From SB15 sp964639245 (lineage in GTDB: Bacteria; Chloroflexota; Anaerolineae; Aggregatilineales; J027), in assembly GCA_964639245.1 (NCBI GenBank), contig CAZXCU010000010.1, positions 124,001 through 188,000 on the forward strand: 64,000 nt of DNA, written 5' to 3'. The translations under genes were made by a program, and so were the position numbers. Shown here in pieces: positions 16,861 to 26,501 of this stretch (position 1 is the first letter of the stretch; every line of letters begins with the position of its first letter). The notes under the pieces are model-generated. The model saw nothing but the letters and a program-made list of their open reading frames with translations. It had not been told where the DNA came from and searched no databases.

Positions 16861-18264
16861 TTATCCCCCGTAAGTCACACGACGTTCGATAATACGAAAT
16901 TGAATGACGGTCATCACCGACACCAGCAAAAATAAAATCAGGGATTGGGCCGCGGCTTGTCCAATCGGTGCGCCGGACTGAAAGCCATCCTGATACAATT
17001 TGTGAATGAGGACATTGGTTGCACCCCCCTCTGACCCTGCCGGCCCTAAAGGGGGGTCGCCTCCAGTCAGGGTATTAACCACCCCGTAAATCCCATAAAA
17101 TGAAAAGGTAATGTTGGTGACAAGTAAAAAGAAGGTAAACGGAGCGAGCAAGGGAAAAGTAATGCGGAAAAAACGCTGCACCCGATTCGCGCCGTCTAAT
17201 GCGGCAGCTTCTAGCAAATCCTGCGGGATATTTTGCAAGCCCGCCACGTAAAAGAGGATGTTAAACCCCATCACATTCCAGACAGAAGCCAGAATAATCA
17301 CCCATGGGGCAAGCTCCGCGCTGCGTAACCACTTGGGTTGAATCCCGAAAAGATTATCTAAGGTGTAGTTGATAAGCCCAGAGCCACCTTCCCGAAACAG
17401 CGATAGAAAAATCACCCCCGTCACCACCGGCGAAATCGCATAAGGCCAGATGAGCAGGGTACGGTAAAAATTTGCCCCTTTGACCTTCTGCGAAGCCAGC
17501 ACGGCCACCATCAACGAGAGACTAATGCTCAAGGTGACAATCGCGGCTGTCATCAGCAAAGTACGGGTAAAACTATTTCGATAAATGATGTCGTCGGTGG
17601 TCAAACTTTCATAATTTTGTAGGCAGACAAAACGCTCTTGGGGCAGGGGGAAAATTTTGGCATTGAGCGAGGTAGTAATCATCTGGGTTGCGGGATAGTA
17701 CAAAAAAATAATCAGCATGAGCAGCGTCGGCAGTAGGAGTAAATAGGGCAGCCCATAATTGCGAAAATATCCGGCGGTACTGGCAAAATCACGCGGGTTA
17801 ATGCGGTTGGTAAACACTGTCCACAAAGGCAGCAGCAAAATAAAACTGCTTACGACACTGGTCGCCATACCTGCCCGAAACTCAAATGCGCTGGCTTGGG
17901 ATCCATAGGAGCAATGTTGCATCGGGTACATCAAAATCTGGCTGCTAACCATCCCAACCATCCCGCCCAAGCTAATCCAAAGGGCAAACAGCTGATTGGC
18001 GGGACGTTTGTTCCAGAACAGAAGCGCCGTCGCCACACTTCCGACAATGACCCCGACCAGCAGCGAACGCCACAACCGCCCGAAGGTCAAAATTTCATAA
18101 TAGGCTGCCACATTTTCAACAAATTGCGGAATTGAAGAAACAGCGTTACTTAACATTTCCGCCAGATTCATCACGCCGTCAAATTGTGTACCAAAAAAAT
18201 AGAGGAATATTCCCAAACTCACCAGCAATAAAATATGTTGATAGGTTGCCTCAAGGCGCTGCAT
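16861..18264 (-). CDS. Carbohydrate ABC transporter permease, MalF/UgpA family, with N-terminal membrane extension
   Basis: 467 residues from ATG 18264 (GGGAG 8 bases upstream); a frame from 18312 has no ribosome-binding site. Residues about 180-467 are the usual six-helix permease with the EAA loop (LEAAALDGANRVQRFFRITFPLL). Ahead of it is an extra segment of about 180 residues with about four hydrophobic helices (LLVSLGIFLYFFG, LLVGVIVGSVATALLF, LWISLGGMVGMVSS, SSFILLLPLWTVF), not present in a standard 290-310-residue UgpA. The extension contains one Cys (MQHCSYG) but no catalytic motif. Its function is unknown; MalF of enteric bacteria has a different periplasmic loop insertion. Confidence 0.9.
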   Translation of the reverse strand: MQRLEATYQHILLLVSLGIFLYFFGTQFDGVMNLAEMLSNAVSSIPQFVENVAAYYEILTFGRLWRSLLVGVIVGSVATALLFWNKRPANQLFALWISLGGMVGMVSSQILMYPMQHCSYGSQASAFEFRAGMATSVVSSFILLLPLWTVFTNRINPRDFASTAGYFRNYGLPYLLLLPTLLMLIIFLYYPATQMITTSLNAKIFPLPQERFVCLQNYESLTTDDIIYRNSFTRTLLMTAAIVTLSISLSLMVAVLASQKVKGANFYRTLLIWPYAISPVVTGVIFLSLFREGGSGLINYTLDNLFGIQPKWLRSAELAPWVIILASVWNVMGFNILFYVAGLQNIPQDLLEAAALDGANRVQRFFRITFPLLAPFTFFLLVTNITFSFYGIYGVVNTLTGGDPPLGPAGSEGGATNVLIHKLYQDGFQSGAPIGQAAAQSLILFLLVSVMTVIQFRIIERRVTYGG

Positions 18265-18338
18265 TGGTCTTGCTCCCGCAGATAAAAAATGGGATGTGTG
18301 CTGACCACCCATCCCATTGATGAATTTAAAATCAGAAC

Positions 18339-19682
18339 TTATCCACCGACAACGCTGTTGTATTCTTCCAACAGGTCATTGGCGAGTTGAATGGCAGCTT
18401 CGAGCGCTTCTTCAGGAGAAGACCCACCGTCAATCATGGATTGCACCGCTTGATTATGCACATCGCGTACCTGCCCGTAGGGGCCCATAATTGCGCCCGC
18501 GTTGGCGCTGTTGGACTCAGGAGCGCTCAATAACTGTGTCAGCGCAATGCCAAAAGCGGGGTTGGCTTCAAACCAGCCTTCCTCATTCAAAATATCATAG
18601 GATGATTGGCGATTCGGGAAATAGCCTGTGCCTTTGTGCCACTGAACAATGTTATTGGTGTTGGTCATGAAAAAGACAAAATCCACCGCCGCTTGAATTT
18701 CCTCTTCCGGGTGTCCGGTTGTTACCCACAGCGCCGCACCACCCACCGTTAGCCCATTGTTGGCTTCAGCATTGGGTTTAATGAGGGGGGCTATGCCAAG
18801 GGTGAATCCTTGCGCTTTGCTGAAAGAAATCAAGTTGGTGAGTCCGGCGGTGCTGGTGATGTGCATAGCAGTTTGTTTGCTCAAAAAGCTGATGGCTTCA
18901 CCCGTGTAGGCTTCTGGCTGCCCCGAATAGGTGTAGTAGCCATTGTCCGCCATCGTTTTCCACCATGTGAAAATATTCAGCATTTCCGGGCTGTTCCACA
19001 GAACTTCGGTAGCGCGGGTGCTGCGTCCATTATCATTATTGACAAACAATGCACCTTCCATGGAAAGCCATTGTTCGGTAAACCAACTGGTGACAGGCCA
19101 ATTCGCGCAGGCGGTTAAACCTTCAATATTGGCGCTCATGATGGCTTCACAGGCGGTCAACATCTCATCAAAGGTGGTGGGAGGGGCATCGGGGTCTAAA
19201 CCGGCTTGTTCAAACATTTCGCGGTTGTAATACAGCAAGGGATTGGATGAATTCCAGGGGGCAGCCCAGAAATCCTCGCCCAATGTATAGTAACTGCGAA
19301 CCAGCGGCAGCAGGTCATCCAAACTGGCAAGCTGTTCTTCACTCGCATAATCGCTGATTTTGACAAAAAAAGTCGAGTCTATGGCGAGTTGGGAAAGCGC
19401 ATCTTCCACCTGCACCACATGGGGAGCATTTCCCTGACTGGCGGCTAACAGGGAACTGTCAAACACCACCCCATAATCATCGGATTCGGCCTGTACCTTG
19501 ACCACAATACCGGGATTTTCTGCCATGAACTGGTCAACCAGTTTTTGAACCTCTTCTTTGCGTAAATCGTCGGTGAAAATGTGGGTAAAAGTAATTTCAA
19601 TGGTATCCTGTCGTGCGGAGGCTGTCGGGAAAATCCCGCCAACCAACACAAGCACCATGAGTATCAGTGCTAGCTTTTTCAA
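18339..19682 (-). CDS. Sugar ABC transporter substrate-binding protein
   Basis: 447 residues from TTG 19682, chosen because GAGGAGA precedes it by about 8 bases and it gives a clean signal peptide (MKKLALILMVLVLVGG ... ASA). The rest is a family 1 extracellular binding protein of the sugar type (VQVEDALSQLAIDS, PWNSSNPLLYYNREMFEQAGLDPDAPPTT, AVDFVFFMTN). No lipobox cysteine is seen, so retention at the surface is not explained by a lipid anchor. It is followed by the two permease genes 74 and 4 bases apart. A 10-base inverted repeat covers its -10 region and start codon. Confidence 0.92.
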   Translation of the reverse strand: MKKLALILMVLVLVGGIFPTASARQDTIEITFTHIFTDDLRKEEVQKLVDQFMAENPGIVVKVQAESDDYGVVFDSSLLAASQGNAPHVVQVEDALSQLAIDSTFFVKISDYASEEQLASLDDLLPLVRSYYTLGEDFWAAPWNSSNPLLYYNREMFEQAGLDPDAPPTTFDEMLTACEAIMSANIEGLTACANWPVTSWFTEQWLSMEGALFVNNDNGRSTRATEVLWNSPEMLNIFTWWKTMADNGYYTYSGQPEAYTGEAISFLSKQTAMHITSTAGLTNLISFSKAQGFTLGIAPLIKPNAEANNGLTVGGAALWVTTGHPEEEIQAAVDFVFFMTNTNNIVQWHKGTGYFPNRQSSYDILNEEGWFEANPAFGIALTQLLSAPESNSANAGAIMGPYGQVRDVHNQAVQSMIDGGSSPEEALEAAIQLANDLLEEYNSVVGG

Positions 19683-19720
19683 CGTTACAATCTCCTCATG
19701 AAACGTGAAAATTGTAACGT
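19682..19720 (-). promoter_or_regulatory. Inverted repeat spanning the leader and start codon of the sugar-binding protein gene
   Basis: ACGTTACAAT (19682-19691) and ATTGTAACGT (19711-19720) are perfect 10-base inverted copies 19 bases apart. On the minus strand the upstream copy contains TACAAT, a possible -10 box, and the downstream copy ends in the first base of the TTG start, with GAGGAG in between. It could be a repressor operator, or an mRNA hairpin presenting the ribosome-binding site in its loop. Confidence 0.5.
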
Positions 19721-19804
19721 GTGAATGCCTAAACTCCACAAAAACGGGGTTAAATTTTATTAAAGCGGCGGTGTTAGCGCTTAGCCAATGATTTTGGCTG
19801 AAAA

Positions 19805-21610
19805 CTATTTGGGCTGGCGCTTGACAATGAACAGCGTGAAATCATCGGATTGGGGGGTGTTCAGGGTGAAAATATTCACTGCATCAATCACACCGCGAAT
19901 CATCTGATAGGCGCTGTTGTTGGCAAAACGGCTGAGGGTCTCAATAAAACGCTCATCGCCAAAAACTTCACCATCTGCGCTCATGGCTTCGGTTACACCA
20001 TCGGTATAAAACACGACAAAATCGGACGGGGAGATGAAAATGGCATTTTCGTTGAGTTTGATATTTTCAAAAATACCCAACACAATGCCCGGAATGCTCA
20101 GTTTATGAAATTTCCCGGTGGCCGATTCGTACCACAAGGGCGGGTTATGCCCCGCATTTGACCAATCGAGCCGTCCTGTTTTCGTATTGAGAATAGCATA
20201 AAAGGCGGTTAAAAATGCGTCGGATTGGCTGTCCTTGAGCAGGAGTTCATTTGCCCGCATGAGTGCCGCCGCCGGATTACGTCCGGTGAGGGCAGTCGTG
20301 CGTATCAAAGTGCGGCTGAGTGCCATGAAAATTGCGGCGGGAATGCCTTTGTCGGATACGTCCGCAATAACCATGCCTAAACGGTTGGTGGTGCGTGGGA
20401 GGTAGAAAAAATCGTAAAAATCCCCACCCACCTGCTGCGCGGCTTTGTAAAAGGCCTCGATTTCCCAGCCCGGCACAATCGGACAATGTTCGGGCAGCAT
20501 ACTCAGTTGAATTTGTTTGCCAATGGCGAGTTCTTCTTCAATGCGATGCAAGCGCACATCTTCCTGATGTAGGCGGGCAGTTTGCAGCGCAATCGAGGCT
20601 TGGTTTGCCAGCAGACGCAAAAAATTAACTTCATTTTCGTCCAGTAAGCGGGGCTGGCGCATATTAACCACCAGCGTTCCAATCGATTCCCCGTCGACAA
20701 TGAGCGGCATGACCGCGTGACCATGAAACTGCTCTGCCCGCAGCCAATCTGCCATCCAAGGGACACGCTCGTCGGTTTCTAAATCTTCAATGATGAGGGG
20801 ACGCTGGGTTGCCATGACCAATCCCGGCCCACTGCGCTCATTGTTGGGCAGATGCAAGCCTTTTTCAACGGGGGTGGTATACCATCCACTCGCGGCTCGA
20901 AAGAATAAATTTTCCCGTTTTTTATCTGGCAGTAGAATCGCGCTGGCATCCACTTGCAGCAAACTCCGCGCCGCTTCGACCAGATAGGCCATCAAATCAT
21001 CAAAATTAGGACGGCTCAACAACTGATTAGAAAAATCAAGCAGCGCCATTTGTTCATGAATACGCTGTTCTTGGAGCAAATCGTGGAGACGGGCGCGTTC
21101 AAGAGTCATCCCGATTTGCCCACCCACCAAATGGAGCAGGGTTAAAGCACGTGGGGTAAATGACTCCCATGAGGGGGCAGCGACATTCAAAATGCCTAAG
21201 ACTTTATCCCCAGAATGCAGGGGAACAGACGCATGAACAACCAAATCTGCCTTGTTGCCATGTGTTGATGCCAAACGGCTGCATACGACTTCGTTATAGG
21301 CTTCATGGAAGTGGCCTTTGTTACATAGGGTTTGACATTGACAGCCCCCGTCCCACGCCTCCGCGTTATCAGGGTGCATGGCGGGTGGTAAATTGTGATG
21401 TGCCAGCAACCGATAACCGCGACCCGCCCATCGGCTCTGGGCCGTGGGGTCTACCAGAAAAATCCAGACTGTTTCTAACCCCAACAAATGCACCAAATCG
21501 GTGAGAACGGTGTTGAGCGCAGTATGCACATCAACCGCCCGATTCAAAGTCTCGGTGATTTTATTGAGGGTTTGGAGGTTGGTTAGCTCATCTGTATAAA
21601 GAGTCGTCAT
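19805..21610 (-). CDS. GAF-GAF-SpoIIE (PP2C-like) serine phosphatase
   Basis: 601 residues, soluble. Two GAF sensor domains (about 22-178 and 195-350) precede a linker (IGKQIQLSMLPE, about 370) and a PPM/SpoIIE catalytic domain (about 385-598) with metal-binding aspartates in GGDFYDF, DVSDKGIPAA and SDDFTLF, and NAGHNPP and FYTDGVTEAM motifs. This is the RsbU-type layout, in which the phosphatase activates a partner-switching anti-anti-sigma protein. No STAS or anti-sigma kinase gene is adjacent. The first GAF region has a Cys-rich patch (GGCQCQTLCNKGH) that could bind a metal or heme-like ligand. Confidence 0.9.
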   Translation of the reverse strand: MTTLYTDELTNLQTLNKITETLNRAVDVHTALNTVLTDLVHLLGLETVWIFLVDPTAQSRWAGRGYRLLAHHNLPPAMHPDNAEAWDGGCQCQTLCNKGHFHEAYNEVVCSRLASTHGNKADLVVHASVPLHSGDKVLGILNVAAPSWESFTPRALTLLHLVGGQIGMTLERARLHDLLQEQRIHEQMALLDFSNQLLSRPNFDDLMAYLVEAARSLLQVDASAILLPDKKRENLFFRAASGWYTTPVEKGLHLPNNERSGPGLVMATQRPLIIEDLETDERVPWMADWLRAEQFHGHAVMPLIVDGESIGTLVVNMRQPRLLDENEVNFLRLLANQASIALQTARLHQEDVRLHRIEEELAIGKQIQLSMLPEHCPIVPGWEIEAFYKAAQQVGGDFYDFFYLPRTTNRLGMVIADVSDKGIPAAIFMALSRTLIRTTALTGRNPAAALMRANELLLKDSQSDAFLTAFYAILNTKTGRLDWSNAGHNPPLWYESATGKFHKLSIPGIVLGIFENIKLNENAIFISPSDFVVFYTDGVTEAMSADGEVFGDERFIETLSRFANNSAYQMIRGVIDAVNIFTLNTPQSDDFTLFIVKRQPK

Positions 21611-21659
21611 GCCACCTAATTTTCATTCATTGCTAGGATTGTAGCCTACACCGGCAAAC

Positions 21660-22028
21660 CTAATCCAGCAAAATTTCAATAAAAACGGGCTTTGCACCGC
21701 GTAATCCCCAAAAAAAGCCAAACATCCGTTTTTGCCAGCCATATTTCTGATTCAGGGTGCGGTTGGCAGTTTCCGCTTCTACCCCTTCCAGCAGATGTGC
21801 GCTGCCCATGATGTAATCGCCATAGACCTCTTTTCCGGTAGCATTACAAGGCGCAAGTTCCACCTGTGGATTGTTGCCTATCCGTTTGAGTTTGCCCGCA
21901 GAAGGCAGGGTCAGCATCACTAATTTTTTGTCGCTCTGGTTAGCAAACCAGACCGTAGTTACAACTCCTTCTCCATTTTTCCGAAAGGTTTTGAGGTTGA
22001 TGAATTGATAGTCCTGCAATTTTTTCAT
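21660..22028 (-). CDS. PPOX-class F420-dependent oxidoreductase
   Basis: 122 residues. A split beta-barrel flavin/deazaflavin protein of the pyridoxamine-phosphate-oxidase-like family, with patterns NLKTFRKNGEGVVTTVWFA, KLKRIGNNPQVELAPCNATGK and YGDYIMGSAHLLEG. In actinobacteria and Chloroflexota this group binds F420 and reduces small molecules. The C-terminus ends FIEILLD, as expected. The F420 synthesis genes at the other end of this window make F420 use plausible. The natural substrate is unknown. Confidence 0.8.
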   Translation of the reverse strand: MKKLQDYQFINLKTFRKNGEGVVTTVWFANQSDKKLVMLTLPSAGKLKRIGNNPQVELAPCNATGKEVYGDYIMGSAHLLEGVEAETANRTLNQKYGWQKRMFGFFWGLRGAKPVFIEILLD

Positions 22029-22111
22029 GAAAGTAGCATCCTTAGGTTGTGATGGGCATAATTTCGAGATGATATTACAAGGGCAATTTATAAATTCATA
22101 TAGGACAAGCG

Positions 22112-22513
22112 ATGAAACTTGAAATTGGCATGACCGCCACCCGCACTAAGTTGATGACCGAGAATGATGTGCGTCAATTCGCCGAAGTTTCCGGCGACAC
22201 CAATTCTGTTCACTTGGATGAAGCCTATGCCGCCACCACCCAATTTGGCAAACGGATTGTGCATGGGATGTTGACCGCCAGCCTGATTTCCGCCATTTTA
22301 GGCATTGATCTGCCGGGGCTTGGCACCATTTACCTGAATCAAACCTTATCTTTTAAAGCACCCGTTTTTATTGGGGATGAAATCACGGCAAAGGTCGAAC
22401 TCATCAAATATCGGGAAGAACGGCGGATTGCCACTTTTCGGACGACCTGTACCAACCAAGACGGCACACTGGTTCTGGATGGAGAAGCGGTGGTGATTGC
22501 GCCACCCGCGTAA
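22112..22513 (+). CDS. MaoC-like (R)-specific enoyl-CoA hydratase
   Basis: 133 residues, a single hot-dog domain. The hydratase-2 motif is present: FAEVSGDTNSVHLDEAYA, with catalytic Asp and His separated by five residues, followed by GKRIVHGMLTASLIS. This size matches PhaJ-type (R)-hydratases that hydrate trans-2-enoyl-CoA, linking beta-oxidation to other pathways. The gene is monocistronic with a strong terminator after it. Confidence 0.88.
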   Translation: MKLEIGMTATRTKLMTENDVRQFAEVSGDTNSVHLDEAYAATTQFGKRIVHGMLTASLISAILGIDLPGLGTIYLNQTLSFKAPVFIGDEITAKVELIKYREERRIATFRTTCTNQDGTLVLDGEAVVIAPPA

Positions 22514-22525
22514 AAAGCGATGATG

Positions 22526-22557
22526 CTAGGCAGGATAAATAATTCCTGCCTAGTTTT
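22526..22557. terminator. Rho-independent terminator after the MaoC-like gene
   Basis: Perfect 10-base stem CTAGGCAGGA/TCCTGCCTAG with an 8-base loop and TTTT on the plus strand. It sits between two converging genes and may stop transcription from both sides. Confidence 0.85.
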
Positions 22558-22566
22558 CATTTTTGT

Positions 22567-25500
22567 CTACTCATCCAGCGCGGAAAGTGTGACCCAGCGC
22601 ACATGCGAGACATTTTGATTTTCCAGTTGAATGAGCGGTGTGATGGTTGTGCCACTTTCATCACCGTAGTAAATCACCGATCCATCGTCAAAACCCAAAA
22701 AACCTTCACTGGGGGCCGGGTTGCCAATATTTGCCACCCCGATTGAAATTTCGGTTAAGCCTTCAATCCCGTAACGGAAAAGCGCCGCCTGACCTTCAAT
22801 CTGACAGACGAAATAAATGTTAAGCGAATCTGCGCCAAACTGCGGGGCAAAACACGGGGTTTCGGTGGTCTGGTTGGTGATGGGATGGACTTTAATTTCG
22901 GTGGGTGTTTCGACCATCACGTAGATATTTTGAACCCCCTGTTTATCCCGATGTTCGAAAGCCACATAGCGCCCATTGGGGGCATATGCCCCCGCTGTGA
23001 CATTTTCGACCAGCCGTTCTGGGGCGGGAATGTTGGTCAGGTCGCTGACATCAAGGGCGTGGATACTGGGATCGCCAATTTCGTTAATGAGTGTCACCAA
23101 CAACCGTTTGCCATCCGGCGACCACGAGGGCGGGTAAAGGGCGATTTTGAAATTGGCCTTGTCCGCCTGTTTCAATTTTTCATCCGTCAAGACCACCGTA
23201 AATTCATTTCGCTTGACGTTCAACACCTGTAGTGTCACAGCATTGGCAGCATCCGTGGATAAAAAGGCGATATAGCGGCCTGCCGGGTCAAGCGCAGGAT
23301 AAAAAGCATTGTCGGGGGTATCTTTAAGCGGGGCGGTAATTTCATCACCGATCACAGCGTAAAAGGTGGTTCTTTCGCCTTCGCGGGCTTGAAAAACTGC
23401 GTTGGCATTGGGGGTAAAGGTTTCGGGCAATTCCATCAACCCGAATCGTGCCAAGTTCGGTGGCAAAAGTCCGATTTGAGCGGCTTCGGTGCGTAGCGCT
23501 GTATTGACCAAGCGGGTTGTGCCAGAGGGCAAATCGTTGGTTGTGGCGCGTAGGGAAGGCGGGATGACCACCACATTGAAAAATGCACCGCCGGTGGTGC
23601 TGCCATCACTGGCAATGACGGTAATGGTGGTGCTGCCAGCGTCCATGCCTGTTAGGGTGAGCATAGACCCGTTGAGGGCAACACGGGCAACCTTTGATGA
23701 AGCGGATGAGGCACTCAACACCAATGGATTGCCGTCGCTGTCCAGCGCTTCAATGGGAATTTCAAGGGTTGTGCCTGCTTGGATGGTTTGTTCACCGATG
23801 GGATTCACTGCTGGCGGAGTATTCGCTACGGGTGGATTCACAGTGACAGGAAAGGTTTGGGTGACGGATTCTGCGCCATCAGAAATTTCAACGGTAATGG
23901 TGATTGTTCCAACTGTATTAGCGGTGATGGTCAGCAAATTGTTCGCCGCAATGACATTGGCAATCGTGAAATCGCTGGAAGCGGCGGTCAGGCTTAGCGC
24001 ATCTCCATCTTCGTCACTGGCAATCACCCCCACATTGATAAATCCGCCCGCCAGCATGGTTTGGGATGGAATGGGTTCAAGGATGGGCGCGATGTTTTCC
24101 AGCGCTCCGTCCGGGCAGCCATCAGGATTCAGTGAAAATTCGGTGGGACAGCGATCTACATCCCCGAACAAGGTATCGCTATCATCGTCTGCTGGTGGCA
24201 AAGAGGCAGACGCGCAAATATCTTCGCGGGAAAGGACAAAAATTTGGTGCGCCCACGCCGATTTCGCATCCAACAATGTGCCATCGGCAAGCGTCAGATT
24301 ATCTGCGCCCAAACTTAGACAGGCAGGCAAGGGGTGTTCTTGGTCGGAAAAGATGAACATACCCTGCTCCATGAATTTCACGGCTTTGTTGCAGGGAGTT
24401 GCCGCGCTGAGAATGACCCACAGATGATAGAGTGATAATTCCGAGTCGTAACCTTTCAGCAGATAAGCAATATCGGCACAGGACTGCATTTGTGGCGCGA
24501 TGTCTGCATCTGCCACAGGATCTTTTAGAAAAGCCGACATCGCAGTCAACGGGTCAGCACAGAGAGTCGCGGAGTCCTGTTTTAAAATTTCGGTGAAATT
24601 AACACCTGCGGCATCCGCTAGATAAATCACATAATACGCATCGTAAATAGAGAGTGAACAGGCGGTTTGCAATAGGCTGACGGCTTCGCGTTTGTCAGGG
24701 GTTAAATCGCCGTACATATTAAAAAATTCGACCAGTGGGCAGCCAAAAGCCACAAGGTCAGATTCGGTCACGCCTGCCTGTTGCATCCGATGGCGAATAA
24801 ACCCTGCCCGTTCGGTGCTGATAGGCGACAGGATACACATAGCAATTGCTGTATCTAGGAGCAATGTATTGACGGGATTATAAGTGGGGGCAAAACGTGA
24901 TTGCAAAAATGGCAATGGTGTGGCTGAGGAGGGATTAGAAAGTGAATTGATGAGCTGCGGGGGAATCATCCCGTTAGTAATGGAATTCGTAATTTCACAG
25001 GTATTTTCGGGAGTCATGAGGCTGTTCACGGTTTGCCATGCAGCCTTATTGTGAGAATTTAAGCGCGTGGACATGCCGACCATGCTTGGAAGCGTTGCCG
25101 GGCATCCGGTTAAAATCTGCCGGGTAATTTCTGGTGTAAGAAGCGGTTCGGGTGTGCCTACGGCAACATCATTGAGGAGAGAATCAATATAATCACATGG
25201 ATTCGGGTGCAATCCGTTGGCAATTTCTAGCTGGATGAAAATGGGCAGGGTTTGGAAAGTTGTCTGGTGCTGCGGGCAGAATTGCAAGGCATTGCCACTT
25301 TCAATCGTGGAGTCCACCAGCACCACCGGACTCGCTGGACAGCCATTGTTTTCGGGGATTCCCGCTTCTTGAGGGCAGTTATCTGCTGGATCTAAAATCC
25401 CGTCCCCATCTGAATCGGGGATAGGGGTGGGCTGCACAAGAGGTTGGAAGGTGTCGGGTAAAGTGCTGCAATCGCCGCCCGTGCGTGTAACCCCGCCGCC

Positions 25501-26337
25501 GACCCAGCCCGTGTTCACTTGATACCATGTGCCATCGGCTGCGGTGGTTCTGCCCAGTACGTTATAAATTTGAAAGGGATCAAGCTGCCCAACAATGTTA
25601 CCCGTGATAGGTTCAGTACGAATATTGACTCGGTTGTAGTCGAAAGTGGCTAATACACATGCGCCGGAGGTGGGCAATTGTGGCAAGGGTTGAAGGGTTA
25701 CTTGGAGCGTTGGGGTTGGGGAAGGAGTAATTGGACACCCATTATTTTCCCTTGTGCCAAAAACTGTAGGGCATCCATCAAATTGAGTAGTGAGACCGTC
25801 TTGGTCGACATCGGCACAACCGGCCCATTCCACCAACCCAAATTCGTTCGGACAGACATCCTGTGAATCAGGAACAGTATCCCCATCGGTATCCACGACC
25901 AAGCAGCCATCGCGTGTATTGGGTGCATACTCACGCGGACATTGATCCTGATCATCAGGAACGCCATCTTCGTCGGAATCAGGGAAGATAACAAAAAAGG
26001 TAACAGTTGGGCTAGTCTCCCATACTTGGCTGCTATAAATCAAAGTGCAGTAAAAATCTACGGTATTCACACCGAGTGGAATGGTGTAAGCCAACGTTCC
26101 ATAGGCGGGAATCGTCCCAATCCATGTGCTATTGGCATAGCAATCATCCCATTTTTTCCAAGTCTCGTAAGCATACAAATTAACAACTGTCCCGGGTGGG
26201 CCGGAGCCTGGGCTGATATAAATGCCCGACTGGGAGGGTTGAGCGTGTTCGACTTCCGCCGAGGCGGTGTAAGCAAAAATGCCGATGACAGCAAATAGGA
26301 GTGCAACGAGAACGACAAATAGAATCTTCGCCTTCAT
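22567..26337 (-). CDS. Large multidomain secreted protein with TSP3 calcium repeats, SH3b domain, Ig/cadherin-like repeats and TolB-like propeller
   Basis: 1256 residues from ATG 26337 (TGAGG upstream), giving a signal peptide MKAKILFVVLVALLF...ASA. Order: an Ig/IPT-like domain (about 30-115); thrombospondin-type-3 calcium repeats (DSDEDGVPDDQDQCP, DTDGDTVPDSQDVCP, about 118-195); a Pro/Thr linker; an SH3b domain (RVNIRTEPITGNIVG, about 225-290); another TSP3 repeat; a helical Cys-containing region of about 400 residues that I cannot assign; a further TSP3 motif; two cadherin/Ig-like repeats starting NIAPILEPIPSQTM and NTPPAVNPIGEQTI; and a C-terminal WD40/TolB-like propeller (SPDGKRLLV, APNGRYVAFEH). 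It is likely a calcium-stabilised cell-surface or matrix protein. Confidence 0.8.
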   Translation of the reverse strand: MKAKILFVVLVALLFAVIGIFAYTASAEVEHAQPSQSGIYISPGSGPPGTVVNLYAYETWKKWDDCYANSTWIGTIPAYGTLAYTIPLGVNTVDFYCTLIYSSQVWETSPTVTFFVIFPDSDEDGVPDDQDQCPREYAPNTRDGCLVVDTDGDTVPDSQDVCPNEFGLVEWAGCADVDQDGLTTQFDGCPTVFGTRENNGCPITPSPTPTLQVTLQPLPQLPTSGACVLATFDYNRVNIRTEPITGNIVGQLDPFQIYNVLGRTTAADGTWYQVNTGWVGGGVTRTGGDCSTLPDTFQPLVQPTPIPDSDGDGILDPADNCPQEAGIPENNGCPASPVVLVDSTIESGNALQFCPQHQTTFQTLPIFIQLEIANGLHPNPCDYIDSLLNDVAVGTPEPLLTPEITRQILTGCPATLPSMVGMSTRLNSHNKAAWQTVNSLMTPENTCEITNSITNGMIPPQLINSLSNPSSATPLPFLQSRFAPTYNPVNTLLLDTAIAMCILSPISTERAGFIRHRMQQAGVTESDLVAFGCPLVEFFNMYGDLTPDKREAVSLLQTACSLSIYDAYYVIYLADAAGVNFTEILKQDSATLCADPLTAMSAFLKDPVADADIAPQMQSCADIAYLLKGYDSELSLYHLWVILSAATPCNKAVKFMEQGMFIFSDQEHPLPACLSLGADNLTLADGTLLDAKSAWAHQIFVLSREDICASASLPPADDDSDTLFGDVDRCPTEFSLNPDGCPDGALENIAPILEPIPSQTMLAGGFINVGVIASDEDGDALSLTAASSDFTIANVIAANNLLTITANTVGTITITVEISDGAESVTQTFPVTVNPPVANTPPAVNPIGEQTIQAGTTLEIPIEALDSDGNPLVLSASSASSKVARVALNGSMLTLTGMDAGSTTITVIASDGSTTGGAFFNVVVIPPSLRATTNDLPSGTTRLVNTALRTEAAQIGLLPPNLARFGLMELPETFTPNANAVFQAREGERTTFYAVIGDEITAPLKDTPDNAFYPALDPAGRYIAFLSTDAANAVTLQVLNVKRNEFTVVLTDEKLKQADKANFKIALYPPSWSPDGKRLLVTLINEIGDPSIHALDVSDLTNIPAPERLVENVTAGAYAPNGRYVAFEHRDKQGVQNIYVMVETPTEIKVHPITNQTTETPCFAPQFGADSLNIYFVCQIEGQAALFRYGIEGLTEISIGVANIGNPAPSEGFLGFDDGSVIYYGDESGTTITPLIQLENQNVSHVRWVTLSALDE

Positions 26338-26501
26338 AAGCAGATGCCTCAACAGAATCATCAGTTTTTTAAGGTATAGCATAGAAAGAGGGTTTATGCT
26401 GATGAAGGTTAATAACTTTTGATAAATTTGAGACCAGTTTTATAACAATTTAACGGTGAGCGCCGTTCAGTAAAAACATAAGCTGAGTTATCATAAATAG
26501 C

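Noticed and set aside
23489..24427. 312-codon plus-strand open frame opposite the large secreted protein
   Set aside because: It is antisense to a convincing domain-rich gene, has a low-complexity Ser/Val sequence and no ribosome-binding site; it reflects codon bias on the other strand.
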